Below are positions 35,635-51,529 of a stretch of DNA of 64,000 nt, one piece after another (the stretch's first letter is position 1; every line of letters begins with the position of its first letter). A program made the position numbers and the translations under genes. The DNA comes from Syncephalastrum monosporum B8922 (lineage: Eukaryota; Mucoromycota; Mucoromycetes; Mucorales; Syncephalastraceae). Under the pieces are notes generated by a model. The model worked only from the letters and a program-made list of their open reading frames with translations. It was not told where the DNA came from and did not search any database. The DNA lies in the NCBI GenBank assembly GCA_000697355.1, contig JNEN01001256.1, positions 472,425-536,424 of the forward strand, read 5' to 3'.

Positions 35635-36454
35635 ATGACCTTGAGCAAAACAAAGGAAGGCAATAAGTGTGCCTCACGCCTTATGGCGTGGTTGTCTATT
35701 CTGGCTGTGTTGCTGGCAGCGATGGTGGGCCTCGATCAGATTAAGGAGCGGTGGTACATCTTCGATCCTCACGTCCTCCAAGAAGTGGCCCAGCACAACA
35801 TCGCGACGTACGGCAACGACACGCATGCAATGATCACGCACATTGCCGAGGACCTGGAGAGCAAGTACCCAGGTCACGTGAACCTCAAGGAGGAATGGGT
35901 CTTCAACAATGCCGGTGGTGCGATGGGCTCCATGTGGATCTTGCACGGCTCCATCACAGAATACGTCATCGTGAGTATCCTAGCTACAGTCCTCTACCTG
36001 GTTTTTGAAGGGAGTGTCTCATCAACACCATGTCATATCTCTCCTAGATCTTCGGCACCCCTGTTGGCACTGAGGGTCACACTGGTAGGTTCGTGGCGGA
36101 CGATTACTTTATCATCCTTGAAGGCGAACAATGGGCGCATAACGCTGGTCAACTGACCCGTGAGGTAAAGCCGGAAGTTTGATACCTAGCTAGTGTGTTT
36201 GCTGACCCGAGTATAAATGGTACTAGGTCTACAAGCCGGGTGAGATGCATCACTTGCCGCGCGGTAACTGCCAGCAATACAAGATTCCCGAGCATGCCTG
36301 GGCTTTGGAGTATGCGCGCGGCTGGATCCCCTTGATGCTTCCCTTTGGTTTCGCCGACAGCTTCTTCTCCACCGTCGATTTTATCAGCGTTTTCAACCAA
36401 GTCAGACTCTACGGCGGTTCGCTGATCTCTGAACTGCTCCGGGGCAAAATTTAG
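35635..36454 (+). CDS. ERG2: C-8 sterol isomerase ERG2
   Basis: Three exons, 35635-35970, 36048-36164 and 36227-36454, giving 226 residues, the usual length. ERG2 converts fecosterol to episterol (delta-8 to delta-7 shift) in ergosterol synthesis at the ER membrane; the animal relative is the sigma-1 receptor. The N-terminal membrane anchor is [18 protein letters not shown]. The cupin-like core shows [59 protein letters not shown] and the C-terminal [20 protein letters not shown]. Ergosterol synthesis supports a fungal host. A CT-rich tract precedes the ATG. Confidence 0.96.
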
Positions 36455-37281
36455 AATCTTCTACTTGTACCTAACCTACAACCATATATAATACGGTAAT
36501 GACTTTAGAATATACGTCTTATTAAATATTTTTCTTCTGCATCTGCCATCAATGTATTAGCTGCCAGATGCTGGTGTACGGCAGTAGGACAAGACTTTAC
36601 ATCATAGCTTCAAGACATTAAGAAAAAAGGTTGAATACGGATAAAGGTTCATCTAATGCTTACGTGCTTCTATATAAGCATAGATAGCCATGCGTGTCAA
36701 TAAAAAGCATTATTCGCGTTTATAATGGCACGACCGCTTTTTCCTTCGTCGCGAATATGAGAAGTCTTTGTTAGTATGGCAAGAACGCAGACACGGACTC
36801 AGACACAGGAATATCCTGTTAATCAGTACTGGTAGTGTACAGTATACTGGTACGGTAGCATACATCTGTAGATGGAGTAAATCCGTTTATACGAGGTTGA
36901 CTGGAGTAACAGAGTTTGCTGGGCAACATAGCCAGTTATACCTGTTGATGTAAGATCTTCAAAACCCTCGTCCAGATCATTATCGGACGATCAATATCGT
37001 ACAACATGAAATCGATCGATGTTTGCATGAGGGCCGCATATGTAGACTGTGACACATAGCAGTGCACAGAAAGAGATTTACGATGCCCTTCCTCCAGAAC
37101 ACGCGTCTCGGTACGTACTTGTTTACTTGTATAAGGACACCCTGGTATCCCATTTCGTTCTCTCCCTTTCTCCCACTATTCCGTGTCTGCCTTATTCGGA
37201 CAAACCCTCCCTCTTCCCCTTCGATCTCAATCACTCTCCTCTCCCTCTCTATCTTTCTCTCTCTTCTTTGCCCTCCCGGTC
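36455..37281. other. Intergenic region upstream of the PKC gene
   Basis: It ends in a long CT-rich tract (about 37,160-37,275) that contains no AG dinucleotide and so cannot hold a splice acceptor, which argues that the PKC coding start lies after it. A short exon-like piece (KEIYDALPPEHASR followed by a GTACGT donor) at about 37,070-37,112 may be an alternative 5' exon; no in-frame ATG was found for it. Confidence 0.45.
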
Positions 37282-40962
<3,681 letters not shown>

Positions 40963-41207
40963 ATACAGTACACGTAAACGATCATATAATTCGACACACA
41001 CGGCATACATAATTCAGACTACGCTTGTACAAAATAAATGAACAGGAACCGATAAATGCAGTACGGTGACATGTGTGCGTTTGTGTGCATGCCTGCGAGA
41101 GTAGCTCTCGTCATGTACTGGTTCTAACATCTCTGCGTTATCATGAGTGGAGTCTATTTATGCATCCATAGGCGAATGAAAACTAAAACAGCGAACAAAT
41201 GTGATCT

Positions 41208-42463
41208 TTATTTCGTCAGTGGTATACTGCATTTGTTAGCAAGACCTTGAAAACCAGTCTGGGCGACTTTTCTACTTGCTAACTGGCAACCTAGTCGCAA
41301 GGCAACCGCAAACGCTTGCTTCTTATCTCTGCAAGGCTGGAGGAGCCCTAAAATGACACCTGCAATAAAGGTATCACCAGCACCTACTGAATCAACGAGG
41401 TGGTCTACTTTGTCCGCTTCGGCGTGGATGACCTTGTTCTCTGAATCCAAAGCAAAGGCGCCTTTCTCGCCCCAAGTGCAGATTGGATAAGAGCTAAACA
41501 ATTGAAACATATATTTTGATAAGTCTTCTGGACATTCACATAATTTTTATTAGAGCGTCAAACATATAGGCACTTACTTTTGACGACATCGGGCTTGGAT
41601 TGCTTGGAGAAAGGCGGTGGGGTGGTCGTAGCCGCGCCGCTCTGCAAACAGTTTAGAAAAAAACACGAGATCACCCTGAGAAAAAAAGGGAGATAAATTT
41701 AAATTGGATAACGACCAGCATCAATAACTCCATACCTCCGCTATGAGTGAATCGATGCTTGGCCGATCAGGCTTCTCGCATTCCACGGAGATGGTCAGGT
41801 CAGGTGATAGAGAAGCCGATCTCAGCCAGTTTATCTGACGTAAGACCTGGTCAATATTGCGACCTTCAAAGTGAAACCAGAGTGGTGTCTCCGAACCAGC
41901 AAACACAGCTGAGCAGAGACCTTGAAACTCTTGGAGAGTGATGTCTTGCATACTGTCATTGTTTCGTTGTTTGTATGGTAAGATAAACAGGATTGAATTC
42001 GTAAGGGCAGTGTGTTGTTTACGTACGTAGTGTGAGATATGATCGTTCTAGTGCCTGACTGCTCACTGTGAATTATATAGCTAGAAGGTGTCGTTGCATT
42101 GTCCCTGAAGACACAGAGGGAGGTATTGATACCCATAGCTTGGAGTTCCTTCAACCACGGGCTAATAAGGTGGCATAACAACGCAGATATAGCTAAGTTA
42201 AAACTGCGGTGACCTGCCGATACAGATATAATCACCTAGACGCACCTTTCCTTATCTTGACTACTGAGAGCTGACATCAAGTAAACGGTGCCGATAGACG
42301 AGTACTGGGCGAGTACCTCTGCTGTGTTGGCGCCATTTCCTCCGCGGCGGTTCTCCTTGCTTGATGCGCGTAATTTATGGTCCTCATGAGGGAAATGAGG
42401 AACATGGAGGATCGTGTCTAGATAGATTTGACCGACGAGTACAACCGCACAAGGTTTAAGCAT
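41208..42463 (-). CDS. Ketohexokinase-like PfkB sugar kinase
   Basis: Five exons: 42463-42246, 42161-42027, 41952-41736, 41675-41578 and 41493-41208; 317 residues. PfkB kinases phosphorylate sugars with ATP; the closest pattern I recognise is ketohexokinase (fructose to fructose 1-phosphate). Signs: VVLVGQIYLDTILHV, the glycine box RRGGNGANTAEVLAQY, NATTPSSYIIH, the ketohexokinase-type LWFHFEGRNIDQVL and ISVECEKPDRPSID, then GDLVFFSKLFAERRGYD, and the catalytic DSVGAGDTFIAGVILGL with its Asp base. It ends FGCQ-like (RLGCQLASRKVAQTGFQGL). The ATG at 42463 was chosen over one 30 codons upstream, which would translate a poly(A) run. The substrate is not proven. Confidence 0.88.
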
Positions 42464-42755
42464 ATCGTTTATGGGTGCAGTGATATCGGTGAAAAACACG
42501 CAGTATCTGGCTTTTTTTTTTTTTTTTTTTTTTGTTAAATTGGGAAAAGGGGCCCGCACTTTTTGGCTGTGTTTGTGTCATCATCAATTTCATGCAAATA
42601 AGTGGCATCTGTGCTTCCCCCCATCTCTCTTCTCTCTCTTTCTCGTTTAGTCTTTCTTTCTCTTTTTTTTTTTTTTCGTTTTTTTAGCACTTTTCTCTCT
42701 CGCTCTCTCTCTCTCTCTGTGTGTGTGCGCTTCACTTTCCAGATTTGCATGTAAA
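42464..42755. promoter_or_regulatory. Divergent promoter between ketohexokinase-like and TCP11 genes
   Basis: 292 bp separate the two ATGs. It contains a T22 run at 42,511-42,532 and CT-rich tracts up to a (GT/CT)n stretch just before the TCP11 start, typical of nucleosome-depleted fungal promoters. Confidence 0.5.
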
Positions 42756-45645
42756 ATGGAGAAAAGCACATCGGGCTTCTACATCATTGATGCGTACTCG
42801 CTACGCCAAACGTCGAAAAAGCCTTTTCATCTTGAAAAGCGGTTTCTCAAGCCCTCCCTGGAAGATGCCGAGCTTAGACGGGAGACGGCCGAATTGAACC
42901 GCAACAACCACATTGAGCAGCGTCGTGTGGCCAGCAAGGAGCTTGTGGAACGAGCCAAGGTCATTGCTCGTCAGAACACGCTGCGATTTGAACAAGAACA
43001 GAGTACTGCACTTTTTGGCCTTTTCCTTTGCATATGTTAAACATCATGATAGAGCAGCTCCGTGCAAAGCTGGAGCGTCGGTTGGAGCAGTGTCATGCAC
43101 GGTAGGAGTCTATATCACGGGGAAAAGCAATTACGTATATGCGCAGTGACTTACAGCCTGCCTGTCTAGACGACAACACATGCTCAGTCAGCGGGGCATC
43201 GGTCGCTCGAAGAAGCAGACCATGCAGCAACAAAAGTGCTCCCAGGTGCAAACTGAAAAACAGCCACAACTACAACAGCAGCAGCAGCAGTCGTCGTCGC
43301 ACCAGAAACAGCAGCAACAGAGACAGAAGCAAGAGGGGCAGGACCAACAAGGGCAACCGGCTGCACTGGCGTCATTCAAAGCCAAATCCGGCAATAATAG
43401 CACCAACAACAGCAACAGCGCAAGCAAATGGTGTCGCAAGGTTGCCGTGTTTCGGAGTCTCGGATTGCCCTCTGTTACAGCACCCGAGACTTGGCTGCAA
43501 TTTGGTCACCTGGCCGACCTCCTGCGCTCTAAAAAGGTCATCCTCACCACAGCACGCCTCCTCAACGTGGGCCTGCATGTCAAGGACAAGGATGCTATCC
43601 AGTACGCACGTGTGCTCCTCTCGGCTTACATGATGGTGATCTGTCCGTATGAAGTGTTTCAGGACGCTCAGGGTGTGATCGAGCAAGTAAGTGCACAGCA
43701 TACACATACACATACACATACAGTGTAGTGTACTGTACATATCGTACAGTAGAGTACACGTGCATTATTCTACTTTTTTTTTTCCACTAACCCAGCCTCT
43801 GTCTATTCTTTTTGATTTTCTATTCTATTTCCTGTCATGGATGATACCCCCCTCCAGCAACTGCTGTTGGCTTCCAAGCAGATGCTGCAGCACTTCGAAC
43901 GCTGGATCAAGACTCCCGAAGATCTCGGCACTCCGCAATCCGACTTACGCATCGCCTTCGAGGAATGCTGGAAAACCTACCTGGACCTGTTCGAATCTTG
44001 GAAATCAGCCGATCAAGATGAGTTACTCTCCAACATGTCCGCTTATTGCCTCGAGCTGTGCCGTCTGAAGCACGCGCTCGGTCGGCAAGGCGAAGCGGAA
44101 GGTCTTGCTGACCAATTGACCGAGCAAATCCAGTATATTAAACGCCGCATTCAAGGCATCGGTGGACCTGAAGCCGTCGAGCAATACTCTCTTGCTGAGC
44201 AGACTCTAGAAGCTTCTTTGCATCATCAAGGCTCGTCTGCTTCTTCTGCAAGACCTCCCCCGCCCTCCCCAACGCCACGAGCTCGACGTATCCACGACGA
44301 CGCCTCGACTCCTACGGCGCAATCGCACCCGTCTGCCCACACGCCACCATCACCGCCACCACCGCCATCCCAGGACTTTATCGCTGAGACGCTGAGTCAG
44401 CATGTCACGGGCGACTGGACAAACGAGAAACTTGCACACGAGATCGTGCTCAACCCCGATTTTGAATTGCAGAAGCCTCAGGACCAATCCGAACTGGAGC
44501 GACGCGTCCGCGAAATAGCAACCAAAGCGTTTTTCGACAAGCTCGCGGATGATATCCAGCAAGGTCAGGCCCATATGTCTCTGCCGCAACTCTTGCTCGA
44601 GATACGCGACCGGCTGCTGTCCATGATGCGGCCCTCGCATCCACTGGCACGGCAAATCACAGACGCCATCGATATCGACTTGATTCAGCAACAACTTCAC
44701 CAAAAGTCATTTGACCTGGATGCCATGATACGCACGGTGCTTGGCTTCATGAGTCAGCTCTGCGCTCCTGTCCGAGACAATGACGTGGCTGCGATCGCCC
44801 AGGTTGCGAACCGGGCCCACCAAGTGAAGGCCATCATGGAGCTGCTCGATCAGATGGGTCTTGATATGGCCAACTTCCAGCTCCGTGCGCTCCGTCCCCA
44901 TTTATTGCCTATAGCCGTCAACTACGAGCAAGAGAAATTCTCGTCTGCCTTGCAGCAGGGCCAGGTCAGCCTTGTCAATCCCCGCCGCTGGCTCAGGGAA
45001 GCAGCGCGCCGTCTCGTCGATGCTGCCAACCAACGGAACCCAGAACAGGTGCAGCCGCAAGAGAAAATCCAACCAGCGGCTGTGTATGATGAGGCCATGG
45101 TATCTCTCTTCTCCATGACATCTGCTCTGCAGCCTGAAACATGCGCTGAGACCCTCTATTTGGATATTGGCCGCCTTAATGCTTTCATCAACGAGACACA
45201 ACGCGTGACCATCGTGGCCGCCCTCGTCATGTTGGCTCGAAATTTTGGCCATACTGGCCACCTTGACGAGTTGACGCAGAAACTGTTCATTATGCTGGCT
45301 GACGACTCGACCAAGATTGATCATCTGGCGGCTGAGCTAGCCGAGTCGGCAAGGATCTCGCCCGAGCGCAGACCCATCGTACATGCCATGATCAACAAAA
45401 CCCTCAAGCATACGGATACCGTCTATTCACTTCTCTCGCGACGCGTATCATCGGTCCTCCGGGCGAGCATTCAAAAAGAGGAGTTTGTGACACATGACGT
45501 GCTAGCCAGCTACGGCCTTGAGTCTGTTCAGGATGAACTCAAGCGATTGTCAGACAAAATTACCCGATTGGCGTCGCACAACCGCCAAGTGTATGCTACC
45601 TGGTATGACGATATCATCAAAGAGGAGCTGGATAATTTGGTATGA
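42756..45645 (+). CDS. TCP11/SOK1-family protein
   Basis: Four exons: 42756-43002, 43053-43101, 43170-43686 and 43858-45645; 866 residues. Yeast Sok1 is a high-copy suppressor of protein kinase A loss, and animal TCP11 affects cAMP signalling in sperm; the molecular activity is unknown. The N-terminus is charged and helical (EDAELRRETAELNRNNHIEQ), followed by a Gln-rich low-complexity block (about 105-160). The TCP11 domain then starts at WCRKVAVFRSLGLPS, with VLLSAYMMVICPYEVFQ and, after intron 3, LLLASKQMLQHFERW. Later pieces are IRDRLLSMMRPSHPLARQI, MIRTVLGFMSQLCAPVRD, VAIAQ-type helices, and the C-terminal KITRLASHNRQVYATWYDDI. The acceptor at 43,857 keeps the frame; an earlier CAG does not. 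Confidence 0.9.
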
Positions 45646-46284
45646 TGTGTACATACGAAATATGTGTGTAAATAAATAAATATATGAGCGTTTTCTTCTT
45701 CTATACGCTCGCTCTCTGCCGTTTGCGACATCAAGAGAACGAATAAGGCAGGTGGTTATGATTAGTGTCAGACGCCAGCACAGACACTGTCACGGCATAT
45801 TTCCATGCTAAGCAAGTCTGGTATTAAGGACAAGAAATGGGCATCAGTCAGACTTATTCTGTCTGATGATACTTGTGCTTGATTGCTGATGGAATGGCGA
45901 GTTTGCTTACGATGTGCTTGCTGCAGCATTGAAAGCTCAAAGTTGAATATCCCCTCGCCGTTCCATTAAGTCACTCTTTCACGTACCGGTCATTATTGCT
46001 GGTTCCCCATCGTCACGCAAAGACAGGTATACTGTATACAATACACATCTATGACCGCCCAAGAGACCACAGGAACAACCGTACGGAAGTCCACTCTGCT
46101 GCTCTCCCTTGTTGAAGTTATCTGGTTTTCATTAGCAAGGCATGCGATAGAAGTATTTCTACTCGCATTATTGTGAACTTGGGCTGCTACTGTTCCGCGA
46201 AAGTTTTGACTTCATAGCTTTTACTATCGAGTCCCATTTGGTTGAATTCTGAAAGCGTATAGACAAAGGTTGTATATTTACTTG
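45646..46284. other. Convergent intergenic region
   Basis: 3' UTRs of the TCP11 and capping-protein genes. No ORF or repeat of note. Confidence 0.5.
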
Positions 46285-47401
46285 TTATATATCTGACTTT
46301 TGGGCAAGCTCGCTACCAATCTTATAGTTTAGAACCTTGTTCCAGTCAAGCTTGTTTCGCGTCATAGGCAGAGTGCGCCGGAGGCCTTTGAAGGTATCTT
46401 CGGCCAGATCGCTGTAGCTGTCGTTCAGAGCGGCTTGGTACTTTCGTTCAGCCGCGGCGATCTCTTTCACAATAGCAGCGACTAGCTTTTCATTGTCGCC
46501 TGCGGGTGTTACGCTGGCTTCCGCCTTTTTCTGTGAGTTGAGCTGGACATTGCCATCTTCGTAATAGTGGACGTTGACTTGGACAGTACCGTCCAGTCCA
46601 CCTGATTGGGTATCATAGCTCCAGGTCGCACGCCATCTGCCGTTCCTGAACAGAACTGAGCGTTTGGGTCGGCGGGACAGAGCGCAAGGACTTTGGACTT
46701 ACCAGTAATTGGAAGGATTGAACTTGTTGTCAACTATGGCGATCACGAGTTTCCCAGAGAAGGCATAGACGGTACACACGCCGTCGGGATAATGATCGCT
46801 CACGTACTTTGTCACTTCGGATTCCAAAAGACTGCGAAGCTGCTCTAGCTCAGAGTCCTTGTCAGTCTCATCGGCGGTTACTTCAGAAGCAGTCTAGAGA
46901 AGTATAAAGATTGTGTAAAGAAGCACTGAAGAAGCAGTCAGCCATATATATATATATATATACGTACAAGTCGCATATGGTCGAATTTGAACGTTTGTTT
47001 TGAGCGTGGGTCGAGGTATCGGTCGTCATCCGTCTTGCCGTGGCTGGAAACAATGACCTTGAAGACAAAAAGAAGTAACCTGTCAGCATACAGCCATGGC
47101 GACGTTATAAAAAGAAAAAAGCGCAAGCAGACCTCTAGTTCTGATCCAGGCAGCTTGACGGTGATAAGCTGCTCGGTGTTGTATTGCTCAAGCGCAGTTA
47201 AAATGCCCTCTTGCAAGGCTTCATCATTGTCGATGAGGGTTCGCACGTCTGTGGAATTCAAGAGACCAGCGAGCCGTGAGCAACCCAATCACTTGATAAT
47301 CTCGGAGCCCTACCGTTGAAGACATCGTTCACTTCTCCGGGCGGACTCTCCAGTAGGAAATTGGACGCGATTTTCACCTTTTCGTCGATGGTGGCCTCCA
47401 T
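46285..47401 (-). CDS. CAP1: F-actin-capping protein subunit alpha
   Basis: Five exons: 47401-47314, 47248-47133, 47057-46968, 46893-46703 and 46645-46285; 281 residues, the usual length. The alpha subunit pairs with a beta subunit to block actin filament barbed ends. Signs: the start EEKVKIA-like IDEKVKIASNFLLESPPGEV, DVRTLIDNDEALQEG, LPGSELEVIVSSHG, the strand GVCTVYAFSGKLVIAIVDNK with FNPSNYWNGRWRATW, YYEDGNVQLNS, and the conserved end GLRRTLPMTRNKLDWNKVLN with YKIGSELAQ, which includes the actin-binding tentacle. A TA dinucleotide repeat lies in intron 3 (about 46,944-46,962). It is head to head with RPN6, 176 bp between ATGs. Confidence 0.96.
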
Positions 47402-47577
47402 CTGTGTAGTACAGCAGCAGAAAGGTATACTGTCCTCATACGTACTGCACGGCGTGGATTCTTCGTGGTCCGTCCCGTGGTGTCTGGCGGTCTTTGAAAC
47501 CTGGAAAGGGCAACGGGCCTGGGACGCGTCATGACGGCGATAGGCCATCCTTTTTCTTTTCCGGTTTCCGCAACACA

Positions 47578-49306
47578 ATGGTCAGCATTCTACACAGCAC
47601 AGAGCCGCCCTCGGCCAGTCTCAAGCACGCTGAGGAACTCAAATCGGCGCGGGAGACTGAAAAAGCCATCGCCCTCTACAAAGACATCCTCAGCAAGCCC
47701 CACGCCAACAACGACGACATTCAGCGCGAACAGGAGTTCGCTCTTGTCCAGCTGGGTGAGCTCTACAAAGATCTAGGGTAAGCGCTCTCTTCAGCTCAGG
47801 ATGCTGCAGTATACTCATTCACCTTTGTATGTGTAGCCTGGGCCAAGAACTGGCCACGTTGATCCGATCATCCCATGGATTCATGTCAGCCATCGCCAAA
47901 GCCAAGACCGCCAAATTGAGCAAGTATACCTTCCTCTGCATTCGCCCTCGTCCCTAACCTAGACCCGTCTCTGTCTCCGTAGTTCGTACTTTGATCGATT
48001 TCTTTAGCGACATACCCAACTGCCTCCCGCTGCAAATCGATGTCTGCAAAGAAAACATCGAATGGTCCATCCAAGAGAAACGTATCTTCTTGAAACAGTC
48101 GCTCGAAACTCGCCTTGTCGCCCTTTACCTCGATAACAAGATGTACCACGAATCCTTGAGTCTTATTTCTCAGCTTCTCAAGGAACTCAAACGTTTGGAC
48201 GATAAGATGGTCTTGGTCGAAGTCCAGCTGCTTGAAAGCCGTGTCTGTCACGCTCTTCGAAATCTCCCCAAGGCTAGAGTAAGTTGAACACCCGTACAGC
48301 TTTTTTTTTGGCTCGCTCGCCTCCTTACACACAGTCAGGCCGCTCTCACCTCTGCCCGTACGTCTGCCAACGCCATATACTGTCCACCCTTGCTCCAAGC
48401 TGCTCTTGATATGCAGTCTGGCATTCTCCACGCTGAAGAAAAAGACTACAAGACGGCCTACTCTTACTTTTTCGAAGCGTTCGAAGGCTACTCTAGCCAA
48501 GAGGACAACAAAGCTGTTTTGGCCCTCAAATATATGCTGTTGTGCAAGATCATGTTAAATTTGGCAAGTATACATCATACGCTGTGAAGCACCGAAGACT
48601 AAATAGTTGTATTAGACTGAAGACATACAATCCATTCTGAGTGGCAAGGTCGCACTTCGATACTCTGGTGCTGATATTGAAGCCATGAAGGCCGTTGCGA
48701 GTGCACACAAGAACCGAAACTTGCAAGAGTTCGAGGCTGCCCTGGCCACCTACACAAATGGTATTTATTGCACGCAATGATCATACCTCAGTAATAACGC
48801 ATGTTATAGAATTGAACAATGACCTCATTATCCGTGGGCAACTCGCTGCACTTTACGATACTCTATTGGAGCAAAACCTCGTTCGCATCATCGAGCCTTT
48901 CTCACGTGTGGAGATTGACCACATCGCCGAGATGGTAAAACTGCCGACACAGCAAGTTGAGGCCAAGTACGTTTAATGAGCATTCTTGTGGTATCTATCA
49001 CTCATGCATAAACCTAGACTGTCACAGATGATCCTCGATAAAGCTTTCCACGGTATCCTCGATCAGGGTGCCGGCTGTCTAATCGTGTTTGATGAGCCCG
49101 AAGAAGATGTAAGTGAGAATGGATGCGACGGACAAGCTGCTCACATACGTACGTAGAAAACTTATGAGACTGCAATCGAGACGGTAAAGCAGGTCGACAA
49201 AGTCGTGTCGAGTCTGTATCAGAAGGTAGAGTGGAAAACGGCAAAACAGCTTTCGGACGCTGTTCTAATAAGTTTCTTATCCTATCAGGCTGCCACTCTT
49301 TCCTAA
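47578..49306 (+). CDS. RPN6: 26S proteasome lid subunit RPN6 (PSMD11)
   Basis: Nine exons: 47578-47777, 47837-47919, 47983-48278, 48339-48563, 48616-48760, 48810-48966, 49018-49108, 49157-49225 and 49289-49306; 427 residues. RPN6 is a PCI-domain subunit that clamps the lid to the 20S core. Signs: [12 protein letters not shown] repeats of the N-terminal helical solenoid, [65 protein letters not shown], and the PCI winged helix from [20 protein letters not shown] to [18 protein letters not shown]. Introns 2 and 4 can only be removed in frame if they start with GC (both donors read GCAAGTATAC); using the nearby GT instead brings in a stop. The final exon codes five residues. Confidence 0.96.
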
Positions 49307-49527
49307 CTTTGCTGCGTCATTTCCCACAATAAAGAATCCTCTTCAAATATCAAGTACCTTTGGTTTGGGTTTGATATGCTAATAAAAAGAAGTGCCCATA
49401 TACAAGAAGCATAACGAGCAAATTGGTTCATATCTCGTTCTGAGCATCAAGGTTCGAAGACAGCGAGCAATATATATGAAATAACTGGTTAAAAGTATAT
49501 GCTTTTTTTATGGATTTTGTCCGAGCT

Positions 49528-51084
49528 TCACTTATGGACGACTACTTTACCCTCGGCTTGAGGATGTTTTATGTCAAATTCACGTCGTAGACATGCATGA
49601 ATGACGTCAATAAGAAGAAGGATATGGCCGAGGTTATAGACAAGCGTGATGGCGTAAAAGAAATTGGCATTTCCACTACCGGCATAGAGCCATAAATGCC
49701 AGAATATCGGGGCCAATATGGACGAGTAGAGAAAGATGTTGGCAACCAAGAAACCATATCGAAGGTCTGATAATAAATTAGTAAAGTCTTTTCTTCCACA
49801 GAGATAAAACGACTGGACTCTTACATTTGAAAAGTTCATCGTGGATAGGTATCAGCGCAAGGTACAGAGCAGCATCGCCCGCCGCGGGATAACTTTTGAA
49901 GACAGCCATGATACCAGTCAAGATAGTAGCCACGAAAATGGGTTGTTTTCTGATGTGCTCTGTGAGTTAGCTGCTAGTGACGGGAGAGGCTCTACTCACC
50001 TGAATTTGATGCACAGCGGTGCGGCAAAGATGAAGACGTGAAGTTGAAAAACGACCATGAAAAAGGATCGAAACTGGTCAAAAATCTCAATAAAGAAGTA
50101 CCAAAACATGCCAAGTGTGGGTGTAAGATCGGACAGAAACAGGCTGTGAAGGGGCCGGCTTAGAGAGATCAAAGATCGGAGGAGTTGGACTTACATGACG
50201 CCGTACGTCGCTTGGATGAAGTCCCAAGAGCCAACCAGTAAATACGAGATAGTTAGCAAGGCGAGAAGAGCAGCCATAAAAGTGGCGACGGAGGTCACCA
50301 TTGCTGCCCGATTGGTATGGAATAAAACAAGCGGAGGTAGCAGCATGACGGGGTAAAAGCTAAGGTAAGAGGCCAAAGCGATGGAGAACATGGCGCTGGT
50401 AGGGCGGTTCGAGACGGCGGACAGCAAAGCAATGACGATGGACAGGTTGGTGAATAGGATGGAGGATCGTGAGACACAGGAGAGGATGGTCAAGGGATTG
50501 AAGAGGTACAGGGCGGCGGTGACAGTAGGATGTAGCTCTGGCACTGAGATCTCGACAGGAAGACGTTCCAGGGGAAGACGCGATCGCTTCAGGTGGTGGA
50601 TGCGTTGCAGGCAATGTGCCACGGCGACGTCCATTGCGGTATATAGGATAGGAATAGAGTATGGAATAGTGGAAAAGAAGGAGAAAAGGCCTAGCAAAAG
50701 TGGTGCCTAATATGATGTAGATGGTACGTTTATTTCGCTAGTTTCTTCCCCACAAATTCATGTGTGTATTGTGTACCTGATGGAAAAGACCGCCAGCGTA
50801 TGGCGGCACGTCGTTTTCGAACATGAAGACACCTTCTGTTACTTTTCCATCGCAAGAGTATTACAGTGAGAAAGCGAGAAAAAAAAAAGAAAAGGAAAGA
50901 AGCTGTGAATGCAGTAATGTCAGAAGTGATAATTACGTCGTCTGTAACTGGTGACGGGTGTGCTGAGCTCGACGCGATTCATAAGGGCATCTGCAACGGA
51001 AGGGAAACTGAATATCGCTAGTCGTAATGCAATGGCCGTTCCATAGATACGGAACGATCTACTGTCAAGTGTCTCTCGGGACAT
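49528..51084 (-). CDS. GAB1: GPI transamidase subunit PIG-U (GAB1/CDC91)
   Basis: Six exons: 51084-50937, 50841-50777, 50706-50195, 50143-50000, 49949-49825 and 49766-49528; 410 residues. PIG-U is a polytopic ER membrane subunit of the complex that attaches GPI anchors to proteins. Signs: LTEGVFMFENDVPPYAGGLF (the LTEG motif at the exon 1/2 junction fixes the acceptor), FNPLTILSCVSRSSILFTNL, LSFYPVMLLPPLVLF, PTLGMFWYFFIEIFDQFRSF with FFMVVFQLHVF, IFVATILTGIMAVFKSYP, and FWHLWLYAGSGNANFFYAIT. Around ten hydrophobic segments are visible. The acceptor of intron 4 is the AG before AAAACAACC; the AG 11 bp earlier would shift the frame. Upstream lies a (GA)n tract at 51,107-51,145. Confidence 0.94.
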
Positions 51085-51108
51085 GGCAATAATGAAAGAC
51101 AGACAGAC

Positions 51109-51145
<37 letters not shown>

Positions 51146-51315
51146 CAGAGAGAGAAAGGCCCTTCCAGCATCTCAAAACGTCACGTTCACCATAAAACAC
51201 TCCGCATACTGTACTGGCAAATTACTTGGTTAACCGAGCGTTCGCGTCACCACACACGAAAAAGCACTATCTTTATATATCCTCAGATATATAGAGAGTC
51301 GCTCGACCAAGTAGC

Positions 51316-51523
51316 ATGAATCTCCTCCAAAGGCCTTCTCCTGCAGACATTAAGCAGCCTCTCCACTCGGACTTCTGGGCCGGCATATGGACGACCTTAC
51401 TCTTTCTCTCTTCTCTCACTGCTGGCACGATTGCATATACTGCTGCAAATATAATCGGACGTAAGTCCCATCCATACAGATATATTTAATGATACATCAG
51501 GGATTGCAGTGATTCAACACTGA
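51316..51523 (+). CDS. Candidate small single-pass membrane protein
   Basis: Exons 51316-51460 and 51510-51523 would give 52 residues with one clear membrane segment (TLLFLSSLTAGTIAYTAANI). The donor is GTAAGT and the intron is 49 bp. I do not recognise a family. It is head to head with PIG-U (231 bp between ATGs) and ends where the repeat-family locus on the other strand begins, so its 3' end may have been truncated by that insertion. Confidence 0.35.
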
Positions 51524-51529
51524 TTCAGT

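Noticed and set aside
37049..37120. PKC first exon coding KEIYDALPPEHASR
   Set aside because: No in-frame ATG, and the following 170 bp has no AG to serve as acceptor; the ATG at 37,282 fits phase and donor. It could still be an alternative 5' exon.
42464..42559. N-terminal extension of the ketohexokinase-like protein from 42,559
   Set aside because: It would translate a T22/A22 run into a lysine stretch; the ATG at 42,463 directly precedes the conserved first strand.
43774..43860. Separate gene starting MDDTPLQQLLL at 43,837
   Set aside because: The acceptor at 43,857 joins the upstream TCP11 exons in phase, and the TCP11 domain spans the junction; the ATG lies in the intron.
49940..50000. 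Frameshift in PIG-U at exon 4/5
   Set aside because: Using the first AG (CTCACAG) shifts the frame, but the AG 11 bp later gives a protein of normal length with IFVATILTGI in place; the first AG is also too close to the CTAAC branch site.
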